64,000 nucleotides of DNA from positions 558,001-622,000 of the forward strand of contig NZ_JABMKY010000002.1 of assembly GCF_013204845.1 (NCBI RefSeq). Direction: 5' to 3'. Positions 8,540 through 16,469 of this stretch are shown here, piece by piece. Under the pieces are notes generated by a model. The model was not told the DNA's origin. It ran no database searches and worked only from the letters and a program-made list of their open reading frames with translations. The translations under genes and the position numbers were made by a program. This stretch comes from Paenibacillus qinlingensis (GTDB lineage: Bacteria; Bacillota; Bacilli; Paenibacillales; NBRC-103111). Each line of letters begins with the position of its first letter. Positions within the stretch are counted from its first letter, which is position 1.

Positions 8540-9190
8540 TTATACTGATTTGGCAAGACGGAATCCAAGATCATCGATGCTGAATGTAGGATGACTGCGA
8601 CGGCGGCAGGTTGCCCCGCACCCACGCGCCTCTTCTGCCCAGCTGCCTCCCCGGAAAATGCGATAGCTGCCGTACACTTTTTCATCATACACATCCCAAC
8701 ACCATTCCCAAACATTTCCTAACATATCGTACAAACCCCATGGGTTCGGCTCCTTTGTTCCTACTTCATGGACCTCGCCCCCTGAATTCTCTTCAAACCA
8801 GGCAATCTTATCAAGCTCCCCGTATGTATAACCTGTCGTCCCTGCTTTACAAGCATATTGCCATTCAGCTTCAGTAGGAAGTCTATAACCGTTTGATGCC
8901 CAATCACAAATGACTTGTTCACCATCTGAACTGACGGAGTAACATGCATTCAGTCCCTCTTTCTGCGAAAGTAAGTTACAGAAGGAAATGGCCTCATGCC
9001 AGGATATATGAACAACCGGCCTAAGATCCTCGGCACTTGTAGGAGGAATTTGCTCAGTAATCTCATAGTATTGACGGACAGTTACAGGATGGCAAGCAAG
9101 CAGAAACGGTCGTATTTCAGCTGTCCATTTGATTTTTCTACGATCATCTCTTAACTCAACTTCTCCTGCTGGTATTTCAACCATCTCCAA
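8540..9190 (-). CDS. Formylglycine-generating-enzyme/SUMF1 family protein
   Basis: 216 aa with the family signature along its length: MVEIPAGEV at the start, SWHEAISFCNLLS, GYRLPTEAEWQYA, PWGLYDMLGNVWEWCWD, and FRGGSWAEEARGCGATCRRR near the C-terminus. The family includes sulfatase-activating enzymes and many non-sulfatase members (EgtB-like, PvdO-like), so the substrate is open. No sulfatase gene is visible in the window. A TTG start at 9190 has GAGGTG six bases upstream; the ATG two codons later would be poorly spaced. No signal peptide is seen. It lies upstream of the ankyrin gene, same strand. Confidence 0.85.
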   Translation of the reverse strand: MEMVEIPAGEVELRDDRRKIKWTAEIRPFLLACHPVTVRQYYEITEQIPPTSAEDLRPVVHISWHEAISFCNLLSQKEGLNACYSVSSDGEQVICDWASNGYRLPTEAEWQYACKAGTTGYTYGELDKIAWFEENSGGEVHEVGTKEPNPWGLYDMLGNVWEWCWDVYDEKVYGSYRIFRGGSWAEEARGCGATCRRRSHPTFSIDDLGFRLAKSV

Positions 9191-9304
9191 TTTCTACACC
9201 TCACTATCTTAATTGCGTCCTAGAATTAACTTTATTCTATCTAAAATTACCGCATTATACCAATCCTACCTCAGATTTATCATGTGGAAAATGTTAACCT
9301 TGTG

Positions 9305-9332
9305 TTGCACGTGAAATGGCTTCCGTTATAAA
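9305..9332 (+). promoter_or_regulatory. Sigma-A-type promoter of the ABC exporter operon
   Basis: TTGCAC (9305-9310) and TATAAA (9327-9332) are 16 bases apart. Transcription from here would begin near 9339, so the exporter protein cannot start at the upstream in-frame ATG at 9316 but can start at 9388. Confidence 0.5.
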
Positions 9333-9387
9333 ATTGCTATTAACTAAGCAAGAGCTATGGACTGCGGGAAGAGGAGCGTGTGCACCA

Positions 9388-11136
9388 ATGGTTTTTATGA
9401 AGAAATATGTCAAAAAGCACTGGAAACTGTTTTTAGTTGCTGTGTTTTTCGTCATGCTGGAAGCGCTTGCGGATTTACTGCAACCAACGATCATGTCGCA
9501 CATTCTGGACGTTGGCGTTGCCGAGAAACGACTTGATTATGTGCTCCGTATGGGCGGTTTGATGCTTATTATAACGGCATTTGGCGCTGTCGCGGCCTCG
9601 ATTCGGAATATCGTTGCCAGTCATGTTTCACAGAAATTCGGCACGGAACTTAGAGCGGATTTATTTGAAAAGATACAATCACTTTCCTTCACCAATATCG
9701 AGCGATTCGAACGCGCGTCCTTAATAACACGTCTAACGAATGATGTGACGCAGGTGCAAAACTTCGTAAATGGCCTTATGCGTATTTTTATCAAAGCACC
9801 TCTCCTATGTATTGGGAGTTTAATTATGGCAGTAAGGCTGAATATGCATCTGGCTGTTGTGCTGCTTATCGTGGTTCCGCTCGTTGGTGTGCTCGTGGCT
9901 TTGAACTTGAAAGTGGGTTTTGCTAGGTACGTTAACGTGCAGAAAGCACTGGACAACGTTAACCGCGTGATAAGAGAATATTTATCCGGCATTCGTGTCG
10001 TGAAAGCATTTAATCGGTTTGATCATGAAGCCGGGAAGTTTCAGAAAGCCAATATAGATTATCAGGACAAATCGATTCAGGTGACAAGGCTGCTCGCGAT
10101 CTTTAACCCCTCCATCCTGCTCACTGTCAATTTTGGAATTGTTGCCGTGCTTTGGTTAGGTGCCTGGCGAGTTAATCAACATCAGATGCAAGTCGGTCAT
10201 ATCGTAGCTTTCGTCAATTATATGACGCAAATTTTGTTTGCTTTACTAACGATTTCGATGGTATTTAATATGTTTGTTCGTGCCAAAGCCTCAGCTACTC
10301 GGATCGGTGAAGTGTTTAATCAAATCAATGAAATGACTTGGAACCCTACCGCTGCCCTACCTGATCATCGTCCTGGTGGCCGAATCGACTTCACGGATGT
10401 CTCTTTTGCTTATGATGGAGCTGTCGGTGAACCTATACTGAAGCATATCAACTTAACATGCCTCCCAGGGGAAACAATCGGTATCATCGGCTCTACGGGG
10501 TCTGGAAAAAGCAGCCTTGTGAGTCTCGTCCCCCGCTTCTACGACCCGAGCTCTGGCTCGATCCGTGTTGACGGTGTGGATATACGTGAGTTGGACCCTT
10601 CCAAGTTAAGGGATCGTATTGCCATCGTGCCTCAGAACACCATTCTGTTCAGCGGCACCATTGAAGAGAACTTGCGTTGGGGTCACGAGCACGCATCGCA
10701 TGAAGAGGTTGAACAAGCCGCAATCATGGCAGAAGCCCATAGCTTCGTTACTGCATTCCCTGAAAGTTATGAAACGAAGTTGGGTCAAAAAGGAGTGAAC
10801 TTGTCCGGAGGTCAGAAACAACGGTTATCCATCGCTCGCGCACTTATTCGAAAACCCGACATTCTCATTCTCGACGATTGTACAAGCGCTTTAGATACCG
10901 CGACGGAGACGAGAATCAAACAATCACTCAAAGAATTTGCCTCTGGCGTCACTTGTTTGATTATTGCACAGCGCATTACTTCCGTCATGGATGCGGATAA
11001 AATTGTCGTTATGGACGATGGTGAAATCGTCGGCATCGGCACACATGAGATGTTACTGGCTAGTTGCCGTATTTATATAGAAATATGTCAATCCCAATTC
11101 GGAAAGGAGCTGCCGCATCATGTCAAAGCCGAGTGA
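9388..11136 (+). CDS. ABC exporter half-transporter with degenerate ATP site (BmrC-like)
   Basis: Multidrug-exporter-type ABC protein (582 aa): six-helix membrane domain at about residues 10-290, then an ATPase domain with Walker A GSTGSGKSS, signature LSGGQKQR and Walker B ILILDDCTSALD. The residue after Walker B is Asp instead of the catalytic Glu, the usual mark of the non-hydrolysing site in heterodimeric exporters such as BmrC/D. The ATG at 9388 has GAGGAG 11 bases upstream and fits the promoter; an in-frame ATG at 9316 lacks a ribosome binding site. The gene overlaps the next ABC gene by 17 bases, so the two products are expected to form one heterodimer. Substrate unknown. Confidence 0.92.
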   Translation: MVFMKKYVKKHWKLFLVAVFFVMLEALADLLQPTIMSHILDVGVAEKRLDYVLRMGGLMLIITAFGAVAASIRNIVASHVSQKFGTELRADLFEKIQSLSFTNIERFERASLITRLTNDVTQVQNFVNGLMRIFIKAPLLCIGSLIMAVRLNMHLAVVLLIVVPLVGVLVALNLKVGFARYVNVQKALDNVNRVIREYLSGIRVVKAFNRFDHEAGKFQKANIDYQDKSIQVTRLLAIFNPSILLTVNFGIVAVLWLGAWRVNQHQMQVGHIVAFVNYMTQILFALLTISMVFNMFVRAKASATRIGEVFNQINEMTWNPTAALPDHRPGGRIDFTDVSFAYDGAVGEPILKHINLTCLPGETIGIIGSTGSGKSSLVSLVPRFYDPSSGSIRVDGVDIRELDPSKLRDRIAIVPQNTILFSGTIEENLRWGHEHASHEEVEQAAIMAEAHSFVTAFPESYETKLGQKGVNLSGGQKQRLSIARALIRKPDILILDDCTSALDTATETRIKQSLKEFASGVTCLIIAQRITSVMDADKIVVMDDGEIVGIGTHEMLLASCRIYIEICQSQFGKELPHHVKAE

Positions 11137-12970
11137 AGGTTCACGTCAACAAACACCTGACGTCCCCATGATCACAGGACCCATAGGCCGTGGTGGGCGT
11201 GCTCCTACCGTAAAGCCCAAAAACTTCAAACATACGTTACGCCGTCTTTGGTCTTATCTAGGTACTGAACGCAAATGGTTGACCATCGTCTTCCTATTTA
11301 TTCTAGCAGATGCTGCCCTGACCTTAGCTGGCCCCTATCTCATTGGTGTTGCCATTGATGCGATGGCCGGAGGCGTAGTAAATTATAGTGTTCTCGATGT
11401 GGTGATGATTGTTCTAATTGCCACTTACATTGCTGACGGTGGACTTACCTTCATGCAGAGCTGGGTCATGGCTGGACTGGCACAACGTGTCGTGCGGAGA
11501 CTTCGCCAAACGATGTTTGCGAAGCTGCAAAAACTGCCCCTTGCTTATTTCGACGGACGCACCCATGGTGATGTCATGAGCCGTCTGTCGAACGATATTG
11601 ACAATGTCAGCAACTCAATCTCGCAAGCAACCACACAATTGATGACGGGCTCTATCGCAATTGTCGGATCCTTCATCATGATGCTCATTCTAAGTCCAAC
11701 CCTGACGCTAGCTACTTTAATTACGGTTCCACTTGTATTCTTGCTTGCAAAAACAATCACCAAACGTACTAGCGTGCTATTCAAAGAGCAGCAGGCACAG
11801 CTTGGCAAGCTAAACGGTCATATTGAAGAAACGATTTCCGGCCTTCTCGTCGTTAAAGCATTTAATCGTGAGCAGAAAGCGATCCATGAGTTCAACAGCG
11901 TAAATGGTCGATTGTATGAGGTTGGGTTAAAAGCACAAATTTGGTCAGGTTTTCTAATGCCGATCCTTGGTGTTATCAACAATATCGGCTTCTCTTCTGT
12001 TGCGATTGTCGGTGGTGTGTTGGCAGTGAAAGGTCATATTACGGTCGGTGTCATTGCAAGCTTTCTGAGTTATTCGCGCCAGTTCGTGAGACCACTTAAT
12101 GAGATTGCCAACACTTATAATGTGCTGCAATCCGGTGTAGCAGGGGCGGAACGTGCTTTTGAAGTGTTAGATGAAGCGGAAGAAGCTGAGGATGAACCCG
12201 GCGCAGTTGATCTGCAAAAACCTATCGGTCACGTTACCTTCCAAGACGTAACCTTCGGTTATCGGCTGGATAGGCCGATTATTAAAGGAGTTAGCTTCGA
12301 GACAGCGGCGGGCAGCAGCTTAGCGCTCGTTGGACCCACTGGTGCCGGTAAAACAACAATCGTGAATCTCGTGACGCGATTCTATGATGCAACAAGCGGT
12401 ACGATCTTGATTGATGGTCGAGATATCAAATCGTATACCCGCAGCTCTCTTCGCCGCAGCTTCGGCATCGTGCTGCAAGATACTTATTTATTCTCCGGCA
12501 CTATTAAGGAGAACATCAAATACGGCAACCCTGACGCAACGGATAGCGAAGTGATTGCAGCGTCTAAACTGGCAAATGCCGACGCGTTCATTAGCCGACT
12601 GCCTAAGCGCTACGATACGCCACTCTCGGAGAATGGCGGGAATTTAAGTCAAGGCCAACGACAGTTGCTTGCGATCGCTCGCGTTATTCTAGCTGATCCT
12701 TCTATACTCATTTTGGATGAGGCAACAAGCAGTATTGATACGCGGACGGAACTTCATATTCAGGAAGCACTTCTCTCCATCATGAAGGGACGCACAAGCT
12801 TCATTATTGCTCACCGTCTGAATACGATACGGAATGCAGATACAATCATGGTTATCGATCATGGAGAGATCTCCGAGCAAGGCAATCACAATGCATTAAT
12901 GAGTCACAAAGGAACGTATTCGCGGATGTTTTCTAATCAATTCGTCACAACGAACCCTACGTCAGAATAA
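11120..12970 (+). CDS. ABC exporter half-transporter with canonical catalytic Glu (BmrD-like)
   Basis: Second exporter half (616 aa), with a 45-residue N-terminal extension, a six-helix membrane domain (about 50-340), and an ATPase domain with Walker A GPTGAGKTT, signature LSQGQRQLL and Walker B ILILDEATSSID. The catalytic Glu is intact, complementing its partner. AAAGGAG lies nine bases before the ATG inside the upstream gene, so translation is coupled. A strong hairpin follows the stop codon. Family members export drugs, peptides or lipids; the cargo is not apparent and no neighbouring regulator gene is seen. Confidence 0.92.
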   Translation: MSKPSEGSRQQTPDVPMITGPIGRGGRAPTVKPKNFKHTLRRLWSYLGTERKWLTIVFLFILADAALTLAGPYLIGVAIDAMAGGVVNYSVLDVVMIVLIATYIADGGLTFMQSWVMAGLAQRVVRRLRQTMFAKLQKLPLAYFDGRTHGDVMSRLSNDIDNVSNSISQATTQLMTGSIAIVGSFIMMLILSPTLTLATLITVPLVFLLAKTITKRTSVLFKEQQAQLGKLNGHIEETISGLLVVKAFNREQKAIHEFNSVNGRLYEVGLKAQIWSGFLMPILGVINNIGFSSVAIVGGVLAVKGHITVGVIASFLSYSRQFVRPLNEIANTYNVLQSGVAGAERAFEVLDEAEEAEDEPGAVDLQKPIGHVTFQDVTFGYRLDRPIIKGVSFETAAGSSLALVGPTGAGKTTIVNLVTRFYDATSGTILIDGRDIKSYTRSSLRRSFGIVLQDTYLFSGTIKENIKYGNPDATDSEVIAASKLANADAFISRLPKRYDTPLSENGGNLSQGQRQLLAIARVILADPSILILDEATSSIDTRTELHIQEALLSIMKGRTSFIIAHRLNTIRNADTIMVIDHGEISEQGNHNALMSHKGTYSRMFSNQFVTTNPTSE

Positions 12971-12979
12971 TTAGCACGA

Positions 12980-13007
12980 AGAGGCTGTCTCGAAAGAGAC
13001 AGCCTCT
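12980..13007 (+). terminator. Hairpin terminator after the ABC exporter operon
   Basis: A perfect 12-bp stem AGAGGCTGTCTC with a GAAA loop follows ten bases after the stop. The T-tract is weak (CTTGATG), so termination efficiency is uncertain. Confidence 0.65.
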
Positions 13008-13017
13008 TGATGTAAAG

Positions 13018-13197
13018 GGAACTAGAATTCGCTATTAACAGATATATGAACGAAAAGGGCTGCTATAGGGAACGTCAGTACCTTATTAGGCCCAATTTAC
13101 GCCAAACACGGCGAAAATTAGGCAAATAGCGTATCTACGTTCCTCTTGATTCCCATTTCAACGAATATCGGCGAGATAGCGTAACTACGTTCCCCCT
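13018..13197. repeat. Four-arm palindromic intergenic repeat, copy 1
   Basis: Two motifs reading GGGAAC...CGCTATT start at 13018 and about 13068 (the second is degenerate). Two reverse-complement motifs, AAATAGCGTATCTACGTTCC and GATAGCGTAACTACGTTCC, end at about 13143 and 13195. The spacing between arms is about 50 bases on both sides, so the ~180-bp element is a large imperfect palindrome. The same design recurs at 24364-24543. It fills the 255-base gap between the exporter terminator and the acetyltransferase gene. Confidence 0.85.
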
Positions 13198-13225
13198 TTT
13201 CAAAACAACCTATATCGCTCTCTAC

Positions 13226-13735
13226 TTATTCATTCAATCTCCGAACCATCAAATCCTCATCATAATACTGACCATTATATTTCAGTGCATTATGCTCCAC
13301 ACCATAAACCTTAAACCCAAGGGAATTGTACAGCTTCTTCGCTGCATCATTATGTGAAATGACAGCCAGGTTGATTTGCTCAACACCTTCGCATTCACTA
13401 GCTCTCCGAATAAGCTCATTCAGCAGCTTTTTCCCTAAACCTTGACCGCGCTGATTCATAGCAACAAACATCGCATAAACATTGCCTTTATGTGCGGTCT
13501 TCAGACTGCTCTCTCTTACAAAGGAGACAGATCCAACAAGCGATCCCTGCTCATCCAATGCCCCAAGTACAAACTTACCGCTAGTTGGCTTTATACGATC
13601 AGCAACCATTTCCAGTGTAAAATGTACCTCTCGCTCATACGTGGAGCCAAATGCTTCTGGACTGATTTGCAGCGCACTTAATCTTAATTCATGATATATC
13701 TTTGCATCATGTTCATCCAGAACTCGAATATACAA
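13226..13735 (-). CDS. GNAT family N-acetyltransferase
   Basis: 169 aa acetyl-CoA-dependent transferase. The acetyl-CoA binding motif reads NQRGQGLGKKLL (R/QxxGxG/A type), followed by HNDAAKKLYNSLGFKVYG, typical of the family C-terminal half. A TTG at 13735 is chosen because GGAGGAG lies six bases upstream; reading on to the next upstream TTG would place that site inside the coding region. The acceptor is unknown. It is 31 bases downstream of the VOC protein gene, same strand. Confidence 0.85.
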   Translation of the reverse strand: MYIRVLDEHDAKIYHELRLSALQISPEAFGSTYEREVHFTLEMVADRIKPTSGKFVLGALDEQGSLVGSVSFVRESSLKTAHKGNVYAMFVAMNQRGQGLGKKLLNELIRRASECEGVEQINLAVISHNDAAKKLYNSLGFKVYGVEHNALKYNGQYYDEDLMVRRLNE

Positions 13736-13766
13736 TGACTTCTCCTCCACAACCAATTTGCTGATG

Positions 13767-14120
13767 TTATTCAGTAAAATGCCAGAGAACCCCCGCAGGG
13801 TCGATCAAATGAATGGCTCTTTTTCCATAAGGCTGCATCTTAGGCGGAGTTGCTCGAATTTGATATGTACGGATGACCTCTGTGTTTTGGATATGCGCCC
13901 ACCACGCGTCTATGTCCTGTACACATAGTTCCAACATATAATTTTGCTGTAATTCTACGTTATGATAATTCTGTAAATGAAATTCCGTATCGTCAACTTT
14001 GAAAATGGCACCCTGATGATTTGCAAATATTTGTTCAAAACCGAGATCCTTATAAAACTGCACAGCAAGAGGGAAATCCTCACCAGACGGAACAAATGGA
14101 CGTATTTTTTGAGCGCGCAT
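13767..14120 (-). CDS. VOC/glyoxalase-fold protein
   Basis: 117 aa with the beta-alpha-beta-beta-beta repeats of the vicinal-oxygen-chelate fold: VQFYKDLGFEQIF in the first half and IHLIDPAGVLWHFTE at the end, similar to bleomycin-binding and glyoxalase-like proteins. ATG start with AAAGGAG upstream. It lies between a methyltransferase and an acetyltransferase gene on the same strand. Many members bind or modify small toxic molecules; the ligand here cannot be deduced. Confidence 0.8.
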   Translation of the reverse strand: MRAQKIRPFVPSGEDFPLAVQFYKDLGFEQIFANHQGAIFKVDDTEFHLQNYHNVELQQNYMLELCVQDIDAWWAHIQNTEVIRTYQIRATPPKMQPYGKRAIHLIDPAGVLWHFTE

Positions 14121-14165
14121 GTAGGAAACTCCTTTTAACTAGATTTGTAGTTATTTAGATATCAC

Positions 14166-14894
14166 TTACACTTCACATTCGATGTCCGCACCATTACTTC
14201 CTGCCTGGCAAATCCAACCCCCGAAAAGCCCTGTAACAAAGAATTTCGTAATATGCGTAAAGCCGGAATCTTGTAATAACCCTTCGATTTGCTTTTCAGG
14301 CAAAAAGGATATTTTCATAATACCTGTATTCACCATTTCGTTGACAATGGAAGTCGATCTCCCCGCCTCCAACCAAAAGCTCCTCCAAACATGCAATCTG
14401 TCCTTTAATTCGGTACCCTCGCGATCCCCGTACGCACTCACTAGCACAAATGGCGCACCTGGTTTCATTCGTTCATGAATACTTCTGAGCAGCTCCAGCT
14501 TCTCTTGCACATTGTCGATGAAATGCAGTACCAAAATACAGCTGGCTGCATCGAATGCCGCGTCAGCTTCTGGCAAATCGGTAATCGTTCCATGAATGAG
14601 ATTTACGCGATTGGCCATGTCTAGTTGGTTGGTTTTGTGTTGGGCAATTTTAAGCATTTCTGCTGAAATGTCCACGCCTGTAAAGCGCCATTCAGGATTA
14701 GCTGGTCCCCATGTGGAAAGTTCTTGTCCCCCTCCTGCACCGACTACCAGCACCGAAGCAGCTTCACCGCTAATTTCAGCTCGGAAATAGGATTGCACCA
14801 TCCCAAATAATGCATCATAAGTCGGTATTGATATACGAGCGTTTGTTTCATATGCCTGAGCCATTTCCGTATTATAGCTAGATTTATCCTTCAT
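14166..14894 (-). CDS. Class I SAM-dependent methyltransferase
   Basis: 242 aa. SAM-binding motif I is VLVVGAGGGQE, with an acidic residue at the end of the second strand (FTGVDIS), a motif around TDLPEADAAFDAASCILVLHFI, and a post-motif helix. It resembles small-molecule methyltransferases of the Methyltransf_25/11 type. The ATG at 14894 has GGAG nine bases upstream; an ATG five codons earlier has a weaker site. It sits 30 bases after the thioredoxin-reductase-like gene and probably belongs to the same transcription unit. Substrate unknown. Confidence 0.82.
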   Translation of the reverse strand: MKDKSSYNTEMAQAYETNARISIPTYDALFGMVQSYFRAEISGEAASVLVVGAGGGQELSTWGPANPEWRFTGVDISAEMLKIAQHKTNQLDMANRVNLIHGTITDLPEADAAFDAASCILVLHFIDNVQEKLELLRSIHERMKPGAPFVLVSAYGDREGTELKDRLHVWRSFWLEAGRSTSIVNEMVNTGIMKISFLPEKQIEGLLQDSGFTHITKFFVTGLFGGWICQAGSNGADIECEV

Positions 14895-14924
14895 ATGGGC
14901 AATCTCCATTCTTTCTTTTCAAAT

Positions 14925-15839
14925 TTACTGCAAACTCGCTTTTTGCCAATTCTCCATGAGCAGTTCACCATTTATGCTCATACCAGCTATCGCGCCTAAT
15001 GAGGCAGCCATGATAGCTTGATACATTTCCGAAGCCGCATCTCCAGCACTATACACGCCAGGAACGTTTGTTTTGCCAAAAGGATCAACCACGACTGTTC
15101 CTGCTTCCGTCATTTCACAGCCTATTGTTTGCGGGAGTTCCGATCCGATCACTAATTTCGGGCCAAAGAATATTCCCGTGCAAGAGAGTCGGTTTCCGTC
15201 CTCTAGCTCAACATGTTGGACCAAGCCTTCATTCGATACGATGGAACGTATCGGCGAATCATATATCGGTACGTTATGTTGAATGAGTTCCTCTTTTTCA
15301 GTATCTGACAACCCATCAGGTCCATTCGTGCAAATTGTGAAACGGTTTGTCCAACCTGAGATCATTTTCGCAAGGTGAAGTGCCTTCGCTCCATTCACGA
15401 TAAGCACGAGTGACTGATCTCTGAGTTCCCAACCATCGCAATATGGACATACAAAAGCACTTTTACCGTACACCTCAGTCAAACCGGTAATTTCCAAAGG
15501 AAGGTCTTTTTTACCTATTGCAAAAAGTACCTTCTTACCCTCGTATCTCTTCCCTTGAGTTGTCGTGATTTGAAAATCGCCATCGCTTCCGGTTATCGAC
15601 ACTGCCCTATCGGACACAAAATCGACAGATGGATAAACGCGAATTTGTTCCATAGCAATCTGCCGAAACTCGCTTGGCTTTATACCGTCCCTTGTAAGAA
15701 AACCATGTGTTTCATGAGTAACCTGGTTACGAGGCCGACCCTCATCAATAAGTAGCACATTCTTCCTTGCTCTCCCTAAAACCAAAGCTGCGTTAAGACC
15801 TGCAGGACCTCCGCCGATAATTAAACAATCATAAGTCAT
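14925..15839 (-). CDS. Thioredoxin-reductase-like FAD/NAD(P) oxidoreductase with CPYC redox pair
   Basis: 304 aa two-dinucleotide-fold flavoprotein. The N-terminal FAD motif is CLIIGGGPAGLNAA, a CPYCDG dithiol lies at about residue 130, and the C-terminal FAD motif is GVYSAGDAA. Canonical bacterial thioredoxin reductases have CATCDG or similar, so CPYC marks a variant group whose partner may not be thioredoxin. ATG at 15839 with AAAGGAAG six bases upstream; two earlier in-frame ATGs lack a proper site. It is transcribed after the Rrf2 regulator gene and before the methyltransferase gene, so an Rrf2-controlled redox or electrophile response is plausible. Confidence 0.86.
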   Translation of the reverse strand: MTYDCLIIGGGPAGLNAALVLGRARKNVLLIDEGRPRNQVTHETHGFLTRDGIKPSEFRQIAMEQIRVYPSVDFVSDRAVSITGSDGDFQITTTQGKRYEGKKVLFAIGKKDLPLEITGLTEVYGKSAFVCPYCDGWELRDQSLVLIVNGAKALHLAKMISGWTNRFTICTNGPDGLSDTEKEELIQHNVPIYDSPIRSIVSNEGLVQHVELEDGNRLSCTGIFFGPKLVIGSELPQTIGCEMTEAGTVVVDPFGKTNVPGVYSAGDAASEMYQAIMAASLGAIAGMSINGELLMENWQKASLQ

Positions 15840-15861
15840 GTTCATCTTCCTTTCGATCATT

Positions 15862-15884
15862 CTTATTAGAGACTTAAAAGACTC
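15862..15884 (-). promoter_or_regulatory. Candidate Rrf2-type operator upstream of the flavoprotein gene
   Basis: On the minus strand GAGTCTTTTAAGTCTCTAAT resembles the plus-strand sequence at 16339-16359 upstream of the Rrf2 gene (shared AGTCT-C/A-TAATA preceded by TTT). The similarity was found by eye; binding is inferred. Confidence 0.3.
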
Positions 15885-15921
15885 TCGATATCTACGATAA
15901 ACCTTGAAAAAAGGACGGAAA

Positions 15922-16320
15922 CTATTCCGTCATAGGCATGCTCACCAAATCTGCGATTTTCTTACTTGCCAGATACTGTTCCAACTGTCGTTCAGCGTCC
16001 ATCACAACCTGTTGTATCTGACATCCGTTTCCATGATTAAAGCTGCATTCGAACAAAGAGGCTGTACCTTCGATTGCCCGAATGATATCTAGAAAGGAGA
16101 TGTCCTGCCGATTATGCTTAATACGATACCCACCATAAGCCCCGGAAGAAGAATGAATTAATCCTGCTTTGACAAGCTTCGTCATCAACTTAGATAAATA
16201 AGTCTGTGAAACGTTTAGCTTCTCGGCAAGCAATTGCACACCAACTGGTTTATCAGCTTCGGAGTTTACCAAAAAGAGCATCGCATGAAGGGCGTAGTCG
16301 GTCGCTTGTGAATATTTCAT
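15922..16320 (-). CDS. Rrf2 family transcriptional regulator
   Basis: 132 aa winged-helix regulator: YSQATDYALHAMLFL at the N-terminus, recognition-helix region NVSQTYLSKLMTKL, then GAYGGYRI in the wing. The sensor loop contains only two cysteines (FECSFNHGNGCQ), whereas IscR/NsrR-type members use three to bind an iron-sulfur cluster. A thiol or non-cluster sensor is therefore more likely (inference). ATG at 16320 with GGGGG seven bases upstream; a TTG two codons earlier is spaced too close. It is adjacent to and co-oriented with the thioredoxin-reductase-like gene, its probable target. Confidence 0.88.
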   Translation of the reverse strand: MKYSQATDYALHAMLFLVNSEADKPVGVQLLAEKLNVSQTYLSKLMTKLVKAGLIHSSSGAYGGYRIKHNRQDISFLDIIRAIEGTASLFECSFNHGNGCQIQQVVMDAERQLEQYLASKKIADLVSMPMTE

Positions 16321-16338
16321 TTTCAAGCCCCCATTAAA

Positions 16339-16359
16339 GACTTTATGAGTCTATAATAG
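16339..16359. promoter_or_regulatory. Candidate autoregulatory operator upstream of the Rrf2 gene
   Basis: GACTTTATGAGTCTATAATA lies about 20 bases before the Rrf2 start and shares its right half with the sequence before the flavoprotein gene, in opposite orientation. Only two sites support it. Confidence 0.3.
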
Positions 16360-16469
16360 CGTTAATCATAATGAGTATCAAGTTTTTCTTTTTAAGAACT
16401 TCTCTATTGAACCTTAATCACAAAAAAATAAATGGAATTACCTTTCCTCCGCCTTCCAAACGATCTTCC

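Noticed and set aside
13018..13197. Insertion sequence remnant
   Set aside because: No transposase coding potential and no target duplication. The two-plus-two inverted arms recur as a unit elsewhere, so it is listed as a repeat.
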